This document shows, piece after piece, positions 37,812-46,010 of a stretch of 64,000 nucleotides of DNA. Source of the DNA: Verrucomicrobia subdivision 3 bacterium UBA693 (lineage in GTDB: Bacteria > Verrucomicrobiota > Verrucomicrobiia > Limisphaerales > UBA8199); contig DBMR01000056.1 of the NCBI GenBank assembly GCA_002298785.1, forward strand, positions 14,740 to 78,739, in the 5' to 3' direction. Within the stretch, counting starts at the first letter, position 1; the number at the start of each line of letters is the position of its first letter. Below the pieces are notes generated by a model. The model worked only from the letters and a program-made list of their open reading frames with translations, was not told the origin of the DNA and did no database searches. The translations under genes and the position numbers were made by a program.

Positions 37812-39548
37812 TTAATTCCCAGTTTCCAGTGGGAACACTTTCACTTCCACACGCCGGTTCTTCTTGTTGTGGTCGGAGTTGCTGGGATCCGTGCAGCCAG
37901 GCAGCGGATTATCCCAGCCGTTGCCCACTACTTTGAATTTGTTGGGGTCGAATTTGTATTTGTCCATGATCGACCGCCGCACCGAGTCCGCGCGGTCGTA
38001 AGAGAGCTGGCGCACCAGGTCCGTCGGCACGATCCCTTTGCGGCTGGCGTCCGTGTTGCCTTCAATAATGATGTACGCGTTGCCAAACTTGCCTGCCAGC
38101 TTGCCAATTTCCTCCAGTGTCCCCGGTATGGTGTTGTCGTATTCCGCGTTCAAGGTGGATTTGTTGGGTTCAAACGCGATGATTACCGCCTTGGTCAACA
38201 CTTGCCCGGCACCGGCTTCGGCGCTCAGTTTCATCATGGCGTCCGGTTTGAAGGTAGGCTGCGAAAGGTCCCGCACATCCTTATAGGCCTCGGACATCGC
38301 GCCCAGAACCGTGCCGGCTTTAACCTTGGACACCGGCACACTGGCGCCGATGGTGCCCAGCGATTTGTAAATCGTCGAGGCGCTGTTCCAGACCACATCG
38401 AAATTCGCCGGGTTAAACGGGTCGAGGAAGAACTTCGCATTTTCACGATAGTTCGTCAGGTGCGCGTCCCCCTCGGTCACCCCGCCATCCGCCCCGATCA
38501 TTTTCAAGCAATCCTCTTCCGGCAACTTGTAGGCCATCGCCAGGGCGCGAGCCGCGTTTTTCGGATCTTTTCGCACCATGTCCATGCCTTCGAAAATCCC
38601 TTTGACCAGGCCCGAGACCACCTCAGGATGATCGCGATAGAAATCGTTGCGCACGGCCCAGACGTCAGCAATAAGGTGATTCGCAGTGCTGGTTGTGACC
38701 ACCAACCGCGTGCCTTTGAGCTTTTCCGTCACCACGTAAATATCCGGCGACCAACCCACAAATGCATCGAAGGTGTTGTCCTGCACAAAAATCTTGGCTG
38801 CGGAAGGGGCGTCGGCCGCCCACCGAAAATCAATATCTCCAGGGTCGATGCCCGCATCCACCAACAGCGACATGATCAAGTAATGGCTGGGCGAATTCTG
38901 CGCCAGGACCACCTTCTTGCGTTTGCCGCCTTGCATTCGAAAATCATTAATGCTGCGAATTTCGCCTCGCGCCACAATGCCATCCCCGCCGGAGGACCAA
39001 TCGATTTGCTGAGCCACCACCGGCACGGTGCGGCTGTCCTTCACCAACTCCGGCGCGAATAGCGCGATCATGTCCAGGGTCCCCCAAAGCACATGGCTTT
39101 GGCCGCTGGCGAAGAGGTCGCGCGCTTTTACCGGGTCGTCCACGATACTAAGGTTCACGTAGAATCCGTACTTCTTGGCAAAGATGCTCTGGTCGCTCGG
39201 CTCGAGCCCGGCATTGGCCACGATGATGGGGGCCCAACCCGGCCAGATATTGATCGGAAATTCCACGATCGGTTTGCCGTCCTTCTGCTTCTTGGAGTAA
39301 TCACTGACCCCGCTGACCGCGGGAATGCCAGAACGATCCACCAGCGTCGCGACGTTGGTCCCGATCAAAAGCGGAATTTCATCCGGTACCGTTTTGGCGG
39401 CTTGCACCGCCTTTTTGATTTCATCAACGTTGACCGATTGCGTTTGTGGCTTGGATTGGGGGGCGATCTTGTCCCACCACCGAAACACACCAAATCCAAC
39501 CACGCCCAGAATGATTACCGTCAACAGAATTTTCCCACGTGCAGGCAT
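37812..39548 (-). CDS. ABC substrate-binding protein fused to an OmpA peptidoglycan-binding domain
   Basis: A 578-residue protein. Residues 6-24 are a hydrophobic anchor without a clear cleavage site. Residues about 95-360 match the NMT1/SsuA substrate-binding fold (NIWPGWAPIIVANAGL, KYGFYVNLSIVDDPVKARDLFASG, HVLWGTLDMIALFAPEL). Residues about 450-570 are an OmpA-like domain (AVIIAFEPNKSTLNAEYDNT, IIIEGNTDAS, DLVRQLSYDRADSVRR, NRRVEVKV), which in other proteins binds diaminopimelate of peptidoglycan. The fusion would fix a solute receptor to the cell wall beside its ABC permease. The ligand cannot be named. Confidence 0.88.
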   Translation of the reverse strand: MPARGKILLTVIILGVVGFGVFRWWDKIAPQSKPQTQSVNVDEIKKAVQAAKTVPDEIPLLIGTNVATLVDRSGIPAVSGVSDYSKKQKDGKPIVEFPINIWPGWAPIIVANAGLEPSDQSIFAKKYGFYVNLSIVDDPVKARDLFASGQSHVLWGTLDMIALFAPELVKDSRTVPVVAQQIDWSSGGDGIVARGEIRSINDFRMQGGKRKKVVLAQNSPSHYLIMSLLVDAGIDPGDIDFRWAADAPSAAKIFVQDNTFDAFVGWSPDIYVVTEKLKGTRLVVTTSTANHLIADVWAVRNDFYRDHPEVVSGLVKGIFEGMDMVRKDPKNAARALAMAYKLPEEDCLKMIGADGGVTEGDAHLTNYRENAKFFLDPFNPANFDVVWNSASTIYKSLGTIGASVPVSKVKAGTVLGAMSEAYKDVRDLSQPTFKPDAMMKLSAEAGAGQVLTKAVIIAFEPNKSTLNAEYDNTIPGTLEEIGKLAGKFGNAYIIIEGNTDASRKGIVPTDLVRQLSYDRADSVRRSIMDKYKFDPNKFKVVGNGWDNPLPGCTDPSNSDHNKKNRRVEVKVFPLETGN

Positions 39549-39581
39549 AAGAGTTTATTGAGGTTAAAGGTTTCCGGTTGC

Positions 39582-40340
39582 TTACTTCTCGGGGATTTTT
39601 TGACGTTCGGCCGGTGCGGCTGCGGGGGTGGCGGTCACGGCCACTTCCGGCTGCACCATCCCCATCTTCTTTTTGTATTCCTGGAACAGGGCGGAGCCAC
39701 GCGCTTTGCGCGCTTCCTGCTGCCGGGCGATGCCGGAGCCCATCTCTTTGGCCAGATCCAGCGTGGCACGCATCTGCCCTTCCCCGGAGGCGGCCGACTG
39801 CCGCAGTTGTTGCATCGACTGCCCCATCTCGCCACCCATCATGCCCTGTAGCTCGGTGATCGAGCTCTTCATCATGCCCGCCAACCCTTCCAGGGATCGG
39901 CCGATGGCCACTTTGGCCTTCACGGCTTCGAATTCGCGTTGGAACCGCTGGATCTCGCGGAGGCTCTCGGCAATGATGGCGGTATTCTGCTTGTAGAGTT
40001 CCTCCAGGCTGTTGGCCTGGGCCTGATTATCATTTAAATCCTGCTCCAGGGTCGCCAATTCTTCGGCATAATGCGCGCCGTTGGCTTCGTCATTCGCGCC
40101 GACGGCCACTTGCAGCAGGCTCTGCAATTCCTGCCGCTGGCGATCTTGCCGCTTGATCTGGTCTTTGAGCAGCGCAATCTGGCCCGCCAACTGGCCGTTG
40201 GCATAGTGCGCCTTGTCCGCTTTCGCTTTCGAGTCACGAATGCCACGCTCCACCACCGCCTGGTTGATCGCATCGGTTTCCGTCGCCTTCTCAGCCATCA
40301 GGCCGAGCCAGATGAATAATCGTTTGATCGCTCTAAACAT
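39582..40340 (-). CDS. PspA/IM30-like coiled-coil protein (ESCRT-III superfamily)
   Basis: A 252-residue, almost wholly helical protein. It begins with a short amphipathic helix (MFRAIKRLFIWLGLM), as in PspA and Vipp1, where that helix inserts into membranes. The core (QIALLKDQIKRQDRQRQELQ, LATLEQDLNDNQAQANSLEELYKQN, EIQRFQREFEAVKAKVAIG) follows the long hairpin of the family. The tail is Ala/Pro-rich. PspA proteins bind stressed membranes and polymerise like ESCRT-III. ATG 40340 follows AAAGG. It lies 33 bp upstream of the SBP-OmpA gene and 30 bp downstream of the vWA gene. Confidence 0.78.
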   Translation of the reverse strand: MFRAIKRLFIWLGLMAEKATETDAINQAVVERGIRDSKAKADKAHYANGQLAGQIALLKDQIKRQDRQRQELQSLLQVAVGANDEANGAHYAEELATLEQDLNDNQAQANSLEELYKQNTAIIAESLREIQRFQREFEAVKAKVAIGRSLEGLAGMMKSSITELQGMMGGEMGQSMQQLRQSAASGEGQMRATLDLAKEMGSGIARQQEARKARGSALFQEYKKKMGMVQPEVAVTATPAAAPAERQKIPEK

Positions 40341-40370
40341 GGTGTTGCCTTTGTCTTTTGGTCGTTTGGG

Positions 40371-41090
40371 TTATTTGCGTTCTTCGTCTTCGAGCAGGAT
40401 TTTGCGCTGCAAAATGAAATCCAATTGGGTGTTGAGCTGCTTCTCATTCGCCGCGCTCACCACCGTCGCGCCTTGCCTTTTAACCCCGTCAAACACGCGC
40501 GCCGACACGTCGAACGCGATGAAATGCACCGAAAAGCTCTTCCCCGCTTCCTTCGCCCTTTGCGTCAAACCCGGCAGTACTGCGGAGGGTGTGGGACCAG
40601 CCGTGTTTTCTCCGTCGGTCAAAATCAATACGTGCTTTCGGGACAGCGGCGAGGACAGCACCGCGCCCGCCGCCTGCGAGAGGGCATTCCCCAATGGTGT
40701 GTTGCCATTAGGTTCCCTGAAATTCTGCGCCCACTGCTCCAGCGCACTGGCATCGAAGGGTCCAAATTTCACCGCGGCTCTCGCCGCATTGCCGTTGAAG
40801 ACGAACAATCCCGCCTCCACTTTGCGTGGTGTCCCCGCATTATTCGTCACGAAGGCGGTGATTTGCCGCGTCAGCGCCTGCAACGCGCGGCTGGCGATTT
40901 GATATTTGGGTGTGGGCTGCCCCCCTTCACCAGCCACTGAGTCTTTCATGCTCCCCGAAGTATCATAGACGATGGCAATCGCCACGCCGTCTTCCGGGGC
41001 TGATAATGCCACACTTCTTCCCGCGCCTAAACAGGCCAGGACCGCCAATAGCGTCAGCCAGAATGAAAATTGCTTCACCTTCCACTCCAT
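40371..41090 (-). CDS. Exported von Willebrand factor A (vWA) domain protein, first gene of the operon
   Basis: A 239-residue protein. A signal peptide (FWLTLLAVLACLGAGRSVA) is followed by one vWA domain with the complete MIDAS metal site: DTSGSM (about residues 43-48), a threonine in NGNTPLGNAL and the acidic loop VLILTDGENT. The start is uncertain: TTG 41153 and ATG 41144 are open upstream, and GTG 41078 has TGGAG before it. ATG 41090 gives a standard signal peptide. MIDAS proteins often pair with AAA+ ATPases (MoxR/vWA systems), and an AAA+ gene closes this operon. Confidence 0.83.
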   Translation of the reverse strand: MEWKVKQFSFWLTLLAVLACLGAGRSVALSAPEDGVAIAIVYDTSGSMKDSVAGEGGQPTPKYQIASRALQALTRQITAFVTNNAGTPRKVEAGLFVFNGNAARAAVKFGPFDASALEQWAQNFREPNGNTPLGNALSQAAGAVLSSPLSRKHVLILTDGENTAGPTPSAVLPGLTQRAKEAGKSFSVHFIAFDVSARVFDGVKRQGATVVSAANEKQLNTQLDFILQRKILLEDEERK

Positions 41091-41507
41091 CTGGTTACGA
41101 AATGCTCTTGTGCTTGCCTTCCCTATCGTCAGACATTGGTTCATAACTGTCAAAGCTTATTCCACCCTTTCGTATCATCGCATCTATAATAAGTCACCGC
41201 TTTTGTAACCTGCTCTGGATGTCCAAGGTAGCGGTCCGGGAAGCCTGGTCCGTCTGAGTTGACCCGGCTCCCCCCGGAAACTATCGGCCACGATCGCGGC
41301 AGGTCGCACGCTCTTAAGAGGACGATGGCAGATTTGAAGCCAGGAAGTCCTGAAGACCAAACTGTCCGTTGGCTTCGCGGATTACCAAAAGCAGGTTGTT
41401 CTTCCCGTGGTAAGGGAACTCCCGGTTCTTATCGCGCGAAGTACTAAGTCGAGAATATTGTGCCCAGTAAGGTATTCGGAGAACCACCCTTCTGGCGGCT
41501 ATCACCG
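41091..41507. other. 417-bp intergenic region upstream of the vWA-PspA-ABC-AAA operon
   Basis: Lies between the 3' end of ispG and the vWA gene, both on the minus strand. It must hold the promoter of the seven-gene operon and the end of the ispG transcript. No convincing gene, terminator or RNA was found in it apart from the promoter candidate listed separately. Confidence 0.5.
41125..41153 (-). promoter_or_regulatory. Candidate sigma-70-type promoter for the PspA/ABC operon
   Basis: A perfect TTGACA (minus strand, 41153-41148), 17 nt, then GACGAT (41130-41125), which keeps the most conserved A and final T of a -10 box but is otherwise weak. Transcription would begin about 30 nt before ATG 41090. 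Confidence 0.3.
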
Positions 41508-43295
41508 TCAGTGGACTACGGCTTCAGTCCCGGATTCGGGATTAACCCATTTGCCGTGCTCTCGGATCAGGTCCACGAGTCGGTCCACCGCTTCCACTTC
41601 CGGGATGTTGAATTTGACGGCAGTCTTGCCGACGTAGAGATTTATTTTTCCTGGGGCTCCGCCAACGTATCCAAAATCCGCATCGGCCATTTCGCCCGGG
41701 CCGTTCACGATGCATCCCATGATGGCGATCTTCACGCCTTTAAGGTGGTCGGTGCGGGCTTTGATGCGAGCGGTGACGGTCTGCAGGTTGAACAAAGTGC
41801 GACCGCAGGAAGGACAGGCCACATAATCCGTCTTGAAGGAACGACAGCCGCAAGCCTGGAGGATGTTATACGCCAGGCGCAGCGACTGCCCGGCACCCGC
41901 TTCGCTCCGGACGAGAATGGCGTCGCCAATCCCATCGGCCAACAAAGCCCCGATAACCGCGCTGGCGCGCAGCAAGGCGATTTTGGGTTCCAGAGGAGCG
42001 CTTTCGAAACTCAGACAATCCTTAAGCAAAATTGGATTCTTCCGCCCCTGTGCAGTCAACCGGGCGGCCAGCATCCGGAATGCGGTGATCGCCGGCAGCG
42101 CCACCCCATCTTTGACGGTGACTAACTGTGCCTCATTGGCGATTTCAAAATCGGTTTGCGGATCCACCGACAGGACCCCGGCGGTTTCAAATACCCCTTC
42201 CGGCTTGACGTCGGCTTTGGGTGAAATCTTGGGAGCGATTTTGTCCCAGGCCGCCTGGGTTACGACCACGCGCACGGTCTGTTCTCCGCCGCACTTGACG
42301 CCACCAGCCAATTCAACTTCTCGCGAAGTCCGGCGGGTGAACGTGTATGGATCGAAGGACACCGGCAGCGAAAAATCGACTGGGCCCGTGTGGGTGAGTG
42401 TGGGAATTTGCGCCAGCAGATCCCGGCAGACCTCGATTTCTCGCGGTGAATCTTCGGTCAGGGACACGCGAATGGTGTCACCAATGCCGTCGCAAAGCAG
42501 CGAGGCGATCCCAATGGCGCTCTTAATCCGGCCATCCTCCCCTTCTCCCGCTTCCGTAACCCCCAGGTGCAATGGATAATTCCAATCGGGGCCTTCCTGC
42601 TCGAGCCGCGCCACCAGCAACCGGTAACATTCGATCATCACCTTCGGGTTGCTCGACTTCATCGAGAACTTGAAGTTGTGGAAATCGTGCTTGCGAGCGA
42701 TGCGCGCAAATTCCAGGGCGCTCTCGACCATGCCCAGGGGCGAATCCCCAAACCGGTTCATGATGCGATCGCTCAGCGAACCGTGATTCGTCCCGATGCG
42801 CAGCGCGCGCCCGAGTTCCTTGCAGAGCTTTACCAGGGGCGTGAACTTCTCCTCGATGCGGGCCAACTCCGCCGCATACTGGTCATCCGTGTATTCCTTG
42901 ATGGCGAACTTCTTCGAGTCGGCGTAATTGCCGGGGTTGATGCGCACGGCTTCAACCCAGCGCGCCGCCTCCATGGCAGCCTCGGGCTTGAAATGAATAT
43001 CCGCGACAATCGGGACATGGCACCCACGTGCACGCAAGATCTCAACGATGTTCTTCAGGTTCGCCGCATCCTTAACCGTCGGGGCCGTGATGCGCACGAT
43101 TTGGCACCCCACCGCGACCAGGTCGAGCGTCTGTTTGACACTCTCGGCGGTGTCCATCGTGTCGCAGGTGATCATGGACTGCATCACGATCGGGTGATTC
43201 CCACCCATGATCACCCCACCCCGCTGGGGGTCCCCCACGACGACCTCCCGGGTCTGCCGCCGCCGATACGAATAAGGAGATTGGCAGTAGCGCAT
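41508..43295 (-). CDS. ispG: 4-hydroxy-3-methylbut-2-en-1-yl diphosphate synthase, long form
   Basis: A 595-residue iron-sulfur enzyme of the MEP isoprenoid pathway. The TIM barrel occupies the N-terminal part (GGNHPIVMQSMITCDTMDT, VPIVADIHFKPEAAMEAA, LRIGTNHGSLSDRI), and the C-terminal domain carries the cluster cysteines (YVACPSCGRTLFNL and IAIMGCIVNGPGEMADADFG). E. coli IspG has about 370 residues. The extra length is an insert between the two parts, the arrangement known from plants and Chlamydia. ATG 43295 lies 2 bp after the rseP stop, so the two are co-transcribed. Confidence 0.95.
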   Translation of the reverse strand: MRYCQSPYSYRRRQTREVVVGDPQRGGVIMGGNHPIVMQSMITCDTMDTAESVKQTLDLVAVGCQIVRITAPTVKDAANLKNIVEILRARGCHVPIVADIHFKPEAAMEAARWVEAVRINPGNYADSKKFAIKEYTDDQYAAELARIEEKFTPLVKLCKELGRALRIGTNHGSLSDRIMNRFGDSPLGMVESALEFARIARKHDFHNFKFSMKSSNPKVMIECYRLLVARLEQEGPDWNYPLHLGVTEAGEGEDGRIKSAIGIASLLCDGIGDTIRVSLTEDSPREIEVCRDLLAQIPTLTHTGPVDFSLPVSFDPYTFTRRTSREVELAGGVKCGGEQTVRVVVTQAAWDKIAPKISPKADVKPEGVFETAGVLSVDPQTDFEIANEAQLVTVKDGVALPAITAFRMLAARLTAQGRKNPILLKDCLSFESAPLEPKIALLRASAVIGALLADGIGDAILVRSEAGAGQSLRLAYNILQACGCRSFKTDYVACPSCGRTLFNLQTVTARIKARTDHLKGVKIAIMGCIVNGPGEMADADFGYVGGAPGKINLYVGKTAVKFNIPEVEAVDRLVDLIREHGKWVNPESGTEAVVH

Positions 43296-43297
43296 GG

Positions 43298-44719
43298 TTA
43301 ATTCCTCGCCGGCTCTTTCGGAGCGAACTTCACTGCGGCAGGCTTTTCCTTCGACCGTTTCCAGGGCAATTCCTGCACGTCATAGAAAGCGATGTAGATC
43401 ATGAAGCCGATCAGCAGGACGGCGCAACCGGTCTGCAGGGCATTGAGGATTTTAGCGCTCAGCGGACGGCGGCGGATGCCTTCGATGATCGCCAGCAAGA
43501 TGTGACCGCCATCTAATACCGGGATCGGCAGCATGTTCAGCACCGCGAGATTCACATTCATCAGCACGCTGAACCACAGCGCCAATCGCCACCCATTCTC
43601 GCTCGCAAACAACCGGTAATAGACGTCCATGATCTTCACCGCCCCGCCCAGGTGTTGCGGCTTGATATCAGTGTCCCGCGCGAACAGCGCGCCGAAAGTC
43701 TCCGTCATGGCCGAGACGCTGGCCACGACTTGCTCGATCGCACCGGGATGCATGAGCTTGGTCTTGCCATTGGCATTCCACAAAACGCCAACGCGCGGCT
43801 TGTCATCAGGCGGACTGATCGGCTTTTCCGGCTTCAGCGTAACCGAGAAAGTGGCGTTGGAACCGGGACGCTGCACCAGCATCGTCAATTCCGCCTGCGG
43901 ATTTTCCTCCACGGTCTCGCTGACGGCTGCAAAATGGTGCAGCTTCCGCCCGTTTACCGCCAGGACTTCATCACCGGGTTTGAGCCCAGCCACATCCGCC
44001 GGACTATTGGGTACCACTTCCGCGATCAGCGAGGATTGGGCGGGTGAAATTCGAATCTGCCGCAGCCCTTTTCGCTGCCAGAATTTTGTCTGTTCTTTGG
44101 CCGGGGTCGCGGTCAAAACCAACTCCTTGCCATCGCGGTCAACTTTAATGGGAATGTTCTCGCCGGTGCTGCGAACGATGCGCCAGGTGACGCTGTCACC
44201 CATGCCGCCAAATTTGGTCACCTTGTGGTTATCGACCTCGATAATTCGATCCCCCACCTTCAATCCGGCCTTGTCCGCCGGACCATCTTTTTCCACGTAA
44301 CCAATGATCGTCGTTGCTTCCGCCTCACCGACCGGACGACCGACCGCCATGACCACTAACGCAAAGGCCAGCGCGAGGAGAAAACTGAAAAGCGGCCCGG
44401 CGAACGCCACAATGATTTTGTCCAGGGCCGAAACCGGGGGCAGCATTTCCACCGGCGTCTCCGCTTTGCCCTCGATGGTTTCCATGGTCGCCATCTGCGG
44501 CAGCGAAACGTAACCACCGGCCGGGATGGTGCCCAGCACATACTCGACGTTATTTATGGTCTTTTTCCAGATGGGTTTGCCAAACCAAATCGCAAACCGA
44601 TCCACTTTCAGCCCGCGCCAGCGCGCCGCCAGGAAATGCCCCAACTCATGCACGAAAATCAGCAGGTTAAAGAGCAGCAGCACCTCGAGGGCGATGAAAA
44701 CAATTTTCAGAATCGACAT
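43298..44719 (-). CDS. rseP: RseP-type site-2 membrane zinc protease (M50)
   Basis: A 473-residue membrane protease. The zinc site HELGHFLAARW is in the first membrane segment (about residues 24-34), and the third ligand motif NMLPIPVLDGGH lies near 405. Two PDZ domains sit between them (IIGYVEKDGPADKAGLKVGDRII and IAEVVPNSPADVAGLKPGDEVL). In other bacteria RseP cuts anti-sigma factors and leftover signal peptides in the membrane. It is followed by ispG (2-bp gap) and preceded by lepB (65-bp gap). The usual partner dxr is not here. Confidence 0.93.
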   Translation of the reverse strand: MSILKIVFIALEVLLLFNLLIFVHELGHFLAARWRGLKVDRFAIWFGKPIWKKTINNVEYVLGTIPAGGYVSLPQMATMETIEGKAETPVEMLPPVSALDKIIVAFAGPLFSFLLALAFALVVMAVGRPVGEAEATTIIGYVEKDGPADKAGLKVGDRIIEVDNHKVTKFGGMGDSVTWRIVRSTGENIPIKVDRDGKELVLTATPAKEQTKFWQRKGLRQIRISPAQSSLIAEVVPNSPADVAGLKPGDEVLAVNGRKLHHFAAVSETVEENPQAELTMLVQRPGSNATFSVTLKPEKPISPPDDKPRVGVLWNANGKTKLMHPGAIEQVVASVSAMTETFGALFARDTDIKPQHLGGAVKIMDVYYRLFASENGWRLALWFSVLMNVNLAVLNMLPIPVLDGGHILLAIIEGIRRRPLSAKILNALQTGCAVLLIGFMIYIAFYDVQELPWKRSKEKPAAVKFAPKEPARN

Positions 44720-44784
44720 AATAAGCGAACTGCCTCAAACCCGAGGCGGGGAAAAATATAGCAGGCTTTGTGCCAGTGGCAATC

Positions 44785-45981
44785 TCACCGGTTGTAGCCC
44801 CAGCCAAACCGCTCGCTGATCGGCCAATATACAAACCATGATTTGCCAATGACATTCGTCGAGGAGAAGGCGCCCCACCCGCGCGAGTCGAAGCTGTTCA
44901 TGGTGTTATCACCCATGACCATCAGGTAGCCAGGCTCCACCTTGTAGATAGTGGTTGAATCCGGAAAGTTCGGCGCCAAGGGCCCCTGCCACGAGGGATG
45001 ATAAGGCTCCGCCACCTTTTCATTCACATGCCCCGAGTAATGACTGTCGCGAGGAGGTTGCGCCGGGTCGAAGGAATAGACCTTTTCAAAGTGCGGCGTC
45101 GCCGCATCCAGTCGCTTGCCATTGATCACCAAGTGCCGGTCGTCTCCGATCCGTATCTCGTCCCCGCTCAACCCCACCAGTCGCTTAATGTAAAACTGAT
45201 CCTGCGGCAACCTTTGGATGCCCCGGGTCTCAAACACCACAATCTCTCCCCTGCTCGGCGGACGTAGATTATATGTGAGCCGGTCCACAAAGAGGTGATC
45301 GCCCGAATTCACCCGGAGCTTGATGACATCCTCCCCCTTTTTGTACGCGCGCCCGATTTCCAACTCCGCCCTGCGCCCCAGTGGATATGCGCCATAATCG
45401 GGAGGGAACCAAATCGTGTAAGCTCTCCCACTCAACCAGACCGTCTGTCGAATATTAAAAATCAGGATTCGCGACGGCTCACTCACCTGCTGCAAAATGC
45501 CGTCCTCATCGGCGACCAACCGAACGTAGGAAATGCCGGCGAACCACTCGCGCACCCGCTCCAAACCGGTGGGAATCTTGAAGTTTTTGAATTCCTTCTC
45601 GTTCAGGAGGTTTTCGGAATTAACCCCATAAAGCGTCGGCTGCATGGAGCCCGTCGGGATTTTGAAAGGCTGCAAGAAGAAAGTGCGGATGCCCATGGCA
45701 ACTGCCAGGGCTACGAGCAGCACTTCAAAATTCTCCCGCCAGGCGGCATTGGGATATGGTTTGATCCACTTGGTGGCGACCTTTTCCAATTCCTGCATCC
45801 GGCTCTGCAGCGTCGCTTTATCTCCTTTTTCGAGCGCCTGTTTCAGGCTACCCAGGGATTCCTCCACCGCCCCCACCGCCTGGGGCGTGAGAATGTCGCG
45901 CTGGTGACAGAGCAACTTCCACACATGCTTGTAAACCGCGGAGGCTTCGCGAACCGTGCTTGAGAGGAACCATTTCAGCAT
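44785..45981 (-). CDS. lepB: Signal peptidase I with N-terminal coiled-coil extension
   Basis: A 398-residue leader peptidase. Residues 1-80 are a charged helical region (LGSLKQALEKGDKATLQSRMQELEK is heptad-like) not present in E. coli LepB. A membrane segment follows (VLLVALAVAMGIRTFFL). Box B is PTGSMQPTL with the catalytic serine. Box C is SRGEIVVF. Box D YIKRLVGLSGD carries the catalytic lysine. Box E reads GDNTMNSFDSRGWG, where most enzymes have GDNRDNS. The insert between boxes B and C is long. The gene follows lepA by 29 bp, the classical lepA-lepB order. Confidence 0.92.
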   Translation of the reverse strand: MLKWFLSSTVREASAVYKHVWKLLCHQRDILTPQAVGAVEESLGSLKQALEKGDKATLQSRMQELEKVATKWIKPYPNAAWRENFEVLLVALAVAMGIRTFFLQPFKIPTGSMQPTLYGVNSENLLNEKEFKNFKIPTGLERVREWFAGISYVRLVADEDGILQQVSEPSRILIFNIRQTVWLSGRAYTIWFPPDYGAYPLGRRAELEIGRAYKKGEDVIKLRVNSGDHLFVDRLTYNLRPPSRGEIVVFETRGIQRLPQDQFYIKRLVGLSGDEIRIGDDRHLVINGKRLDAATPHFEKVYSFDPAQPPRDSHYSGHVNEKVAEPYHPSWQGPLAPNFPDSTTIYKVEPGYLMVMGDNTMNSFDSRGWGAFSSTNVIGKSWFVYWPISERFGWGYNR

Positions 45982-46010
45982 AACCTGGTGGTGTTCGACC
46001 GCAGCGGGGC

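Noticed and set aside
37869..39062. Open frame of 397 codons on the plus strand inside the SBP-OmpA gene
   Set aside because: The sense protein has clear domains across the whole stretch, while the antisense one is His/Arg/Val-rich without recognisable motifs.
45208..45330. Apparent loss of the catalytic lysine in signal peptidase I (FVDRLTY where some enzymes have a lysine)
   Set aside because: The catalytic lysine belongs to box D, which reads YIKRLVG and is intact.
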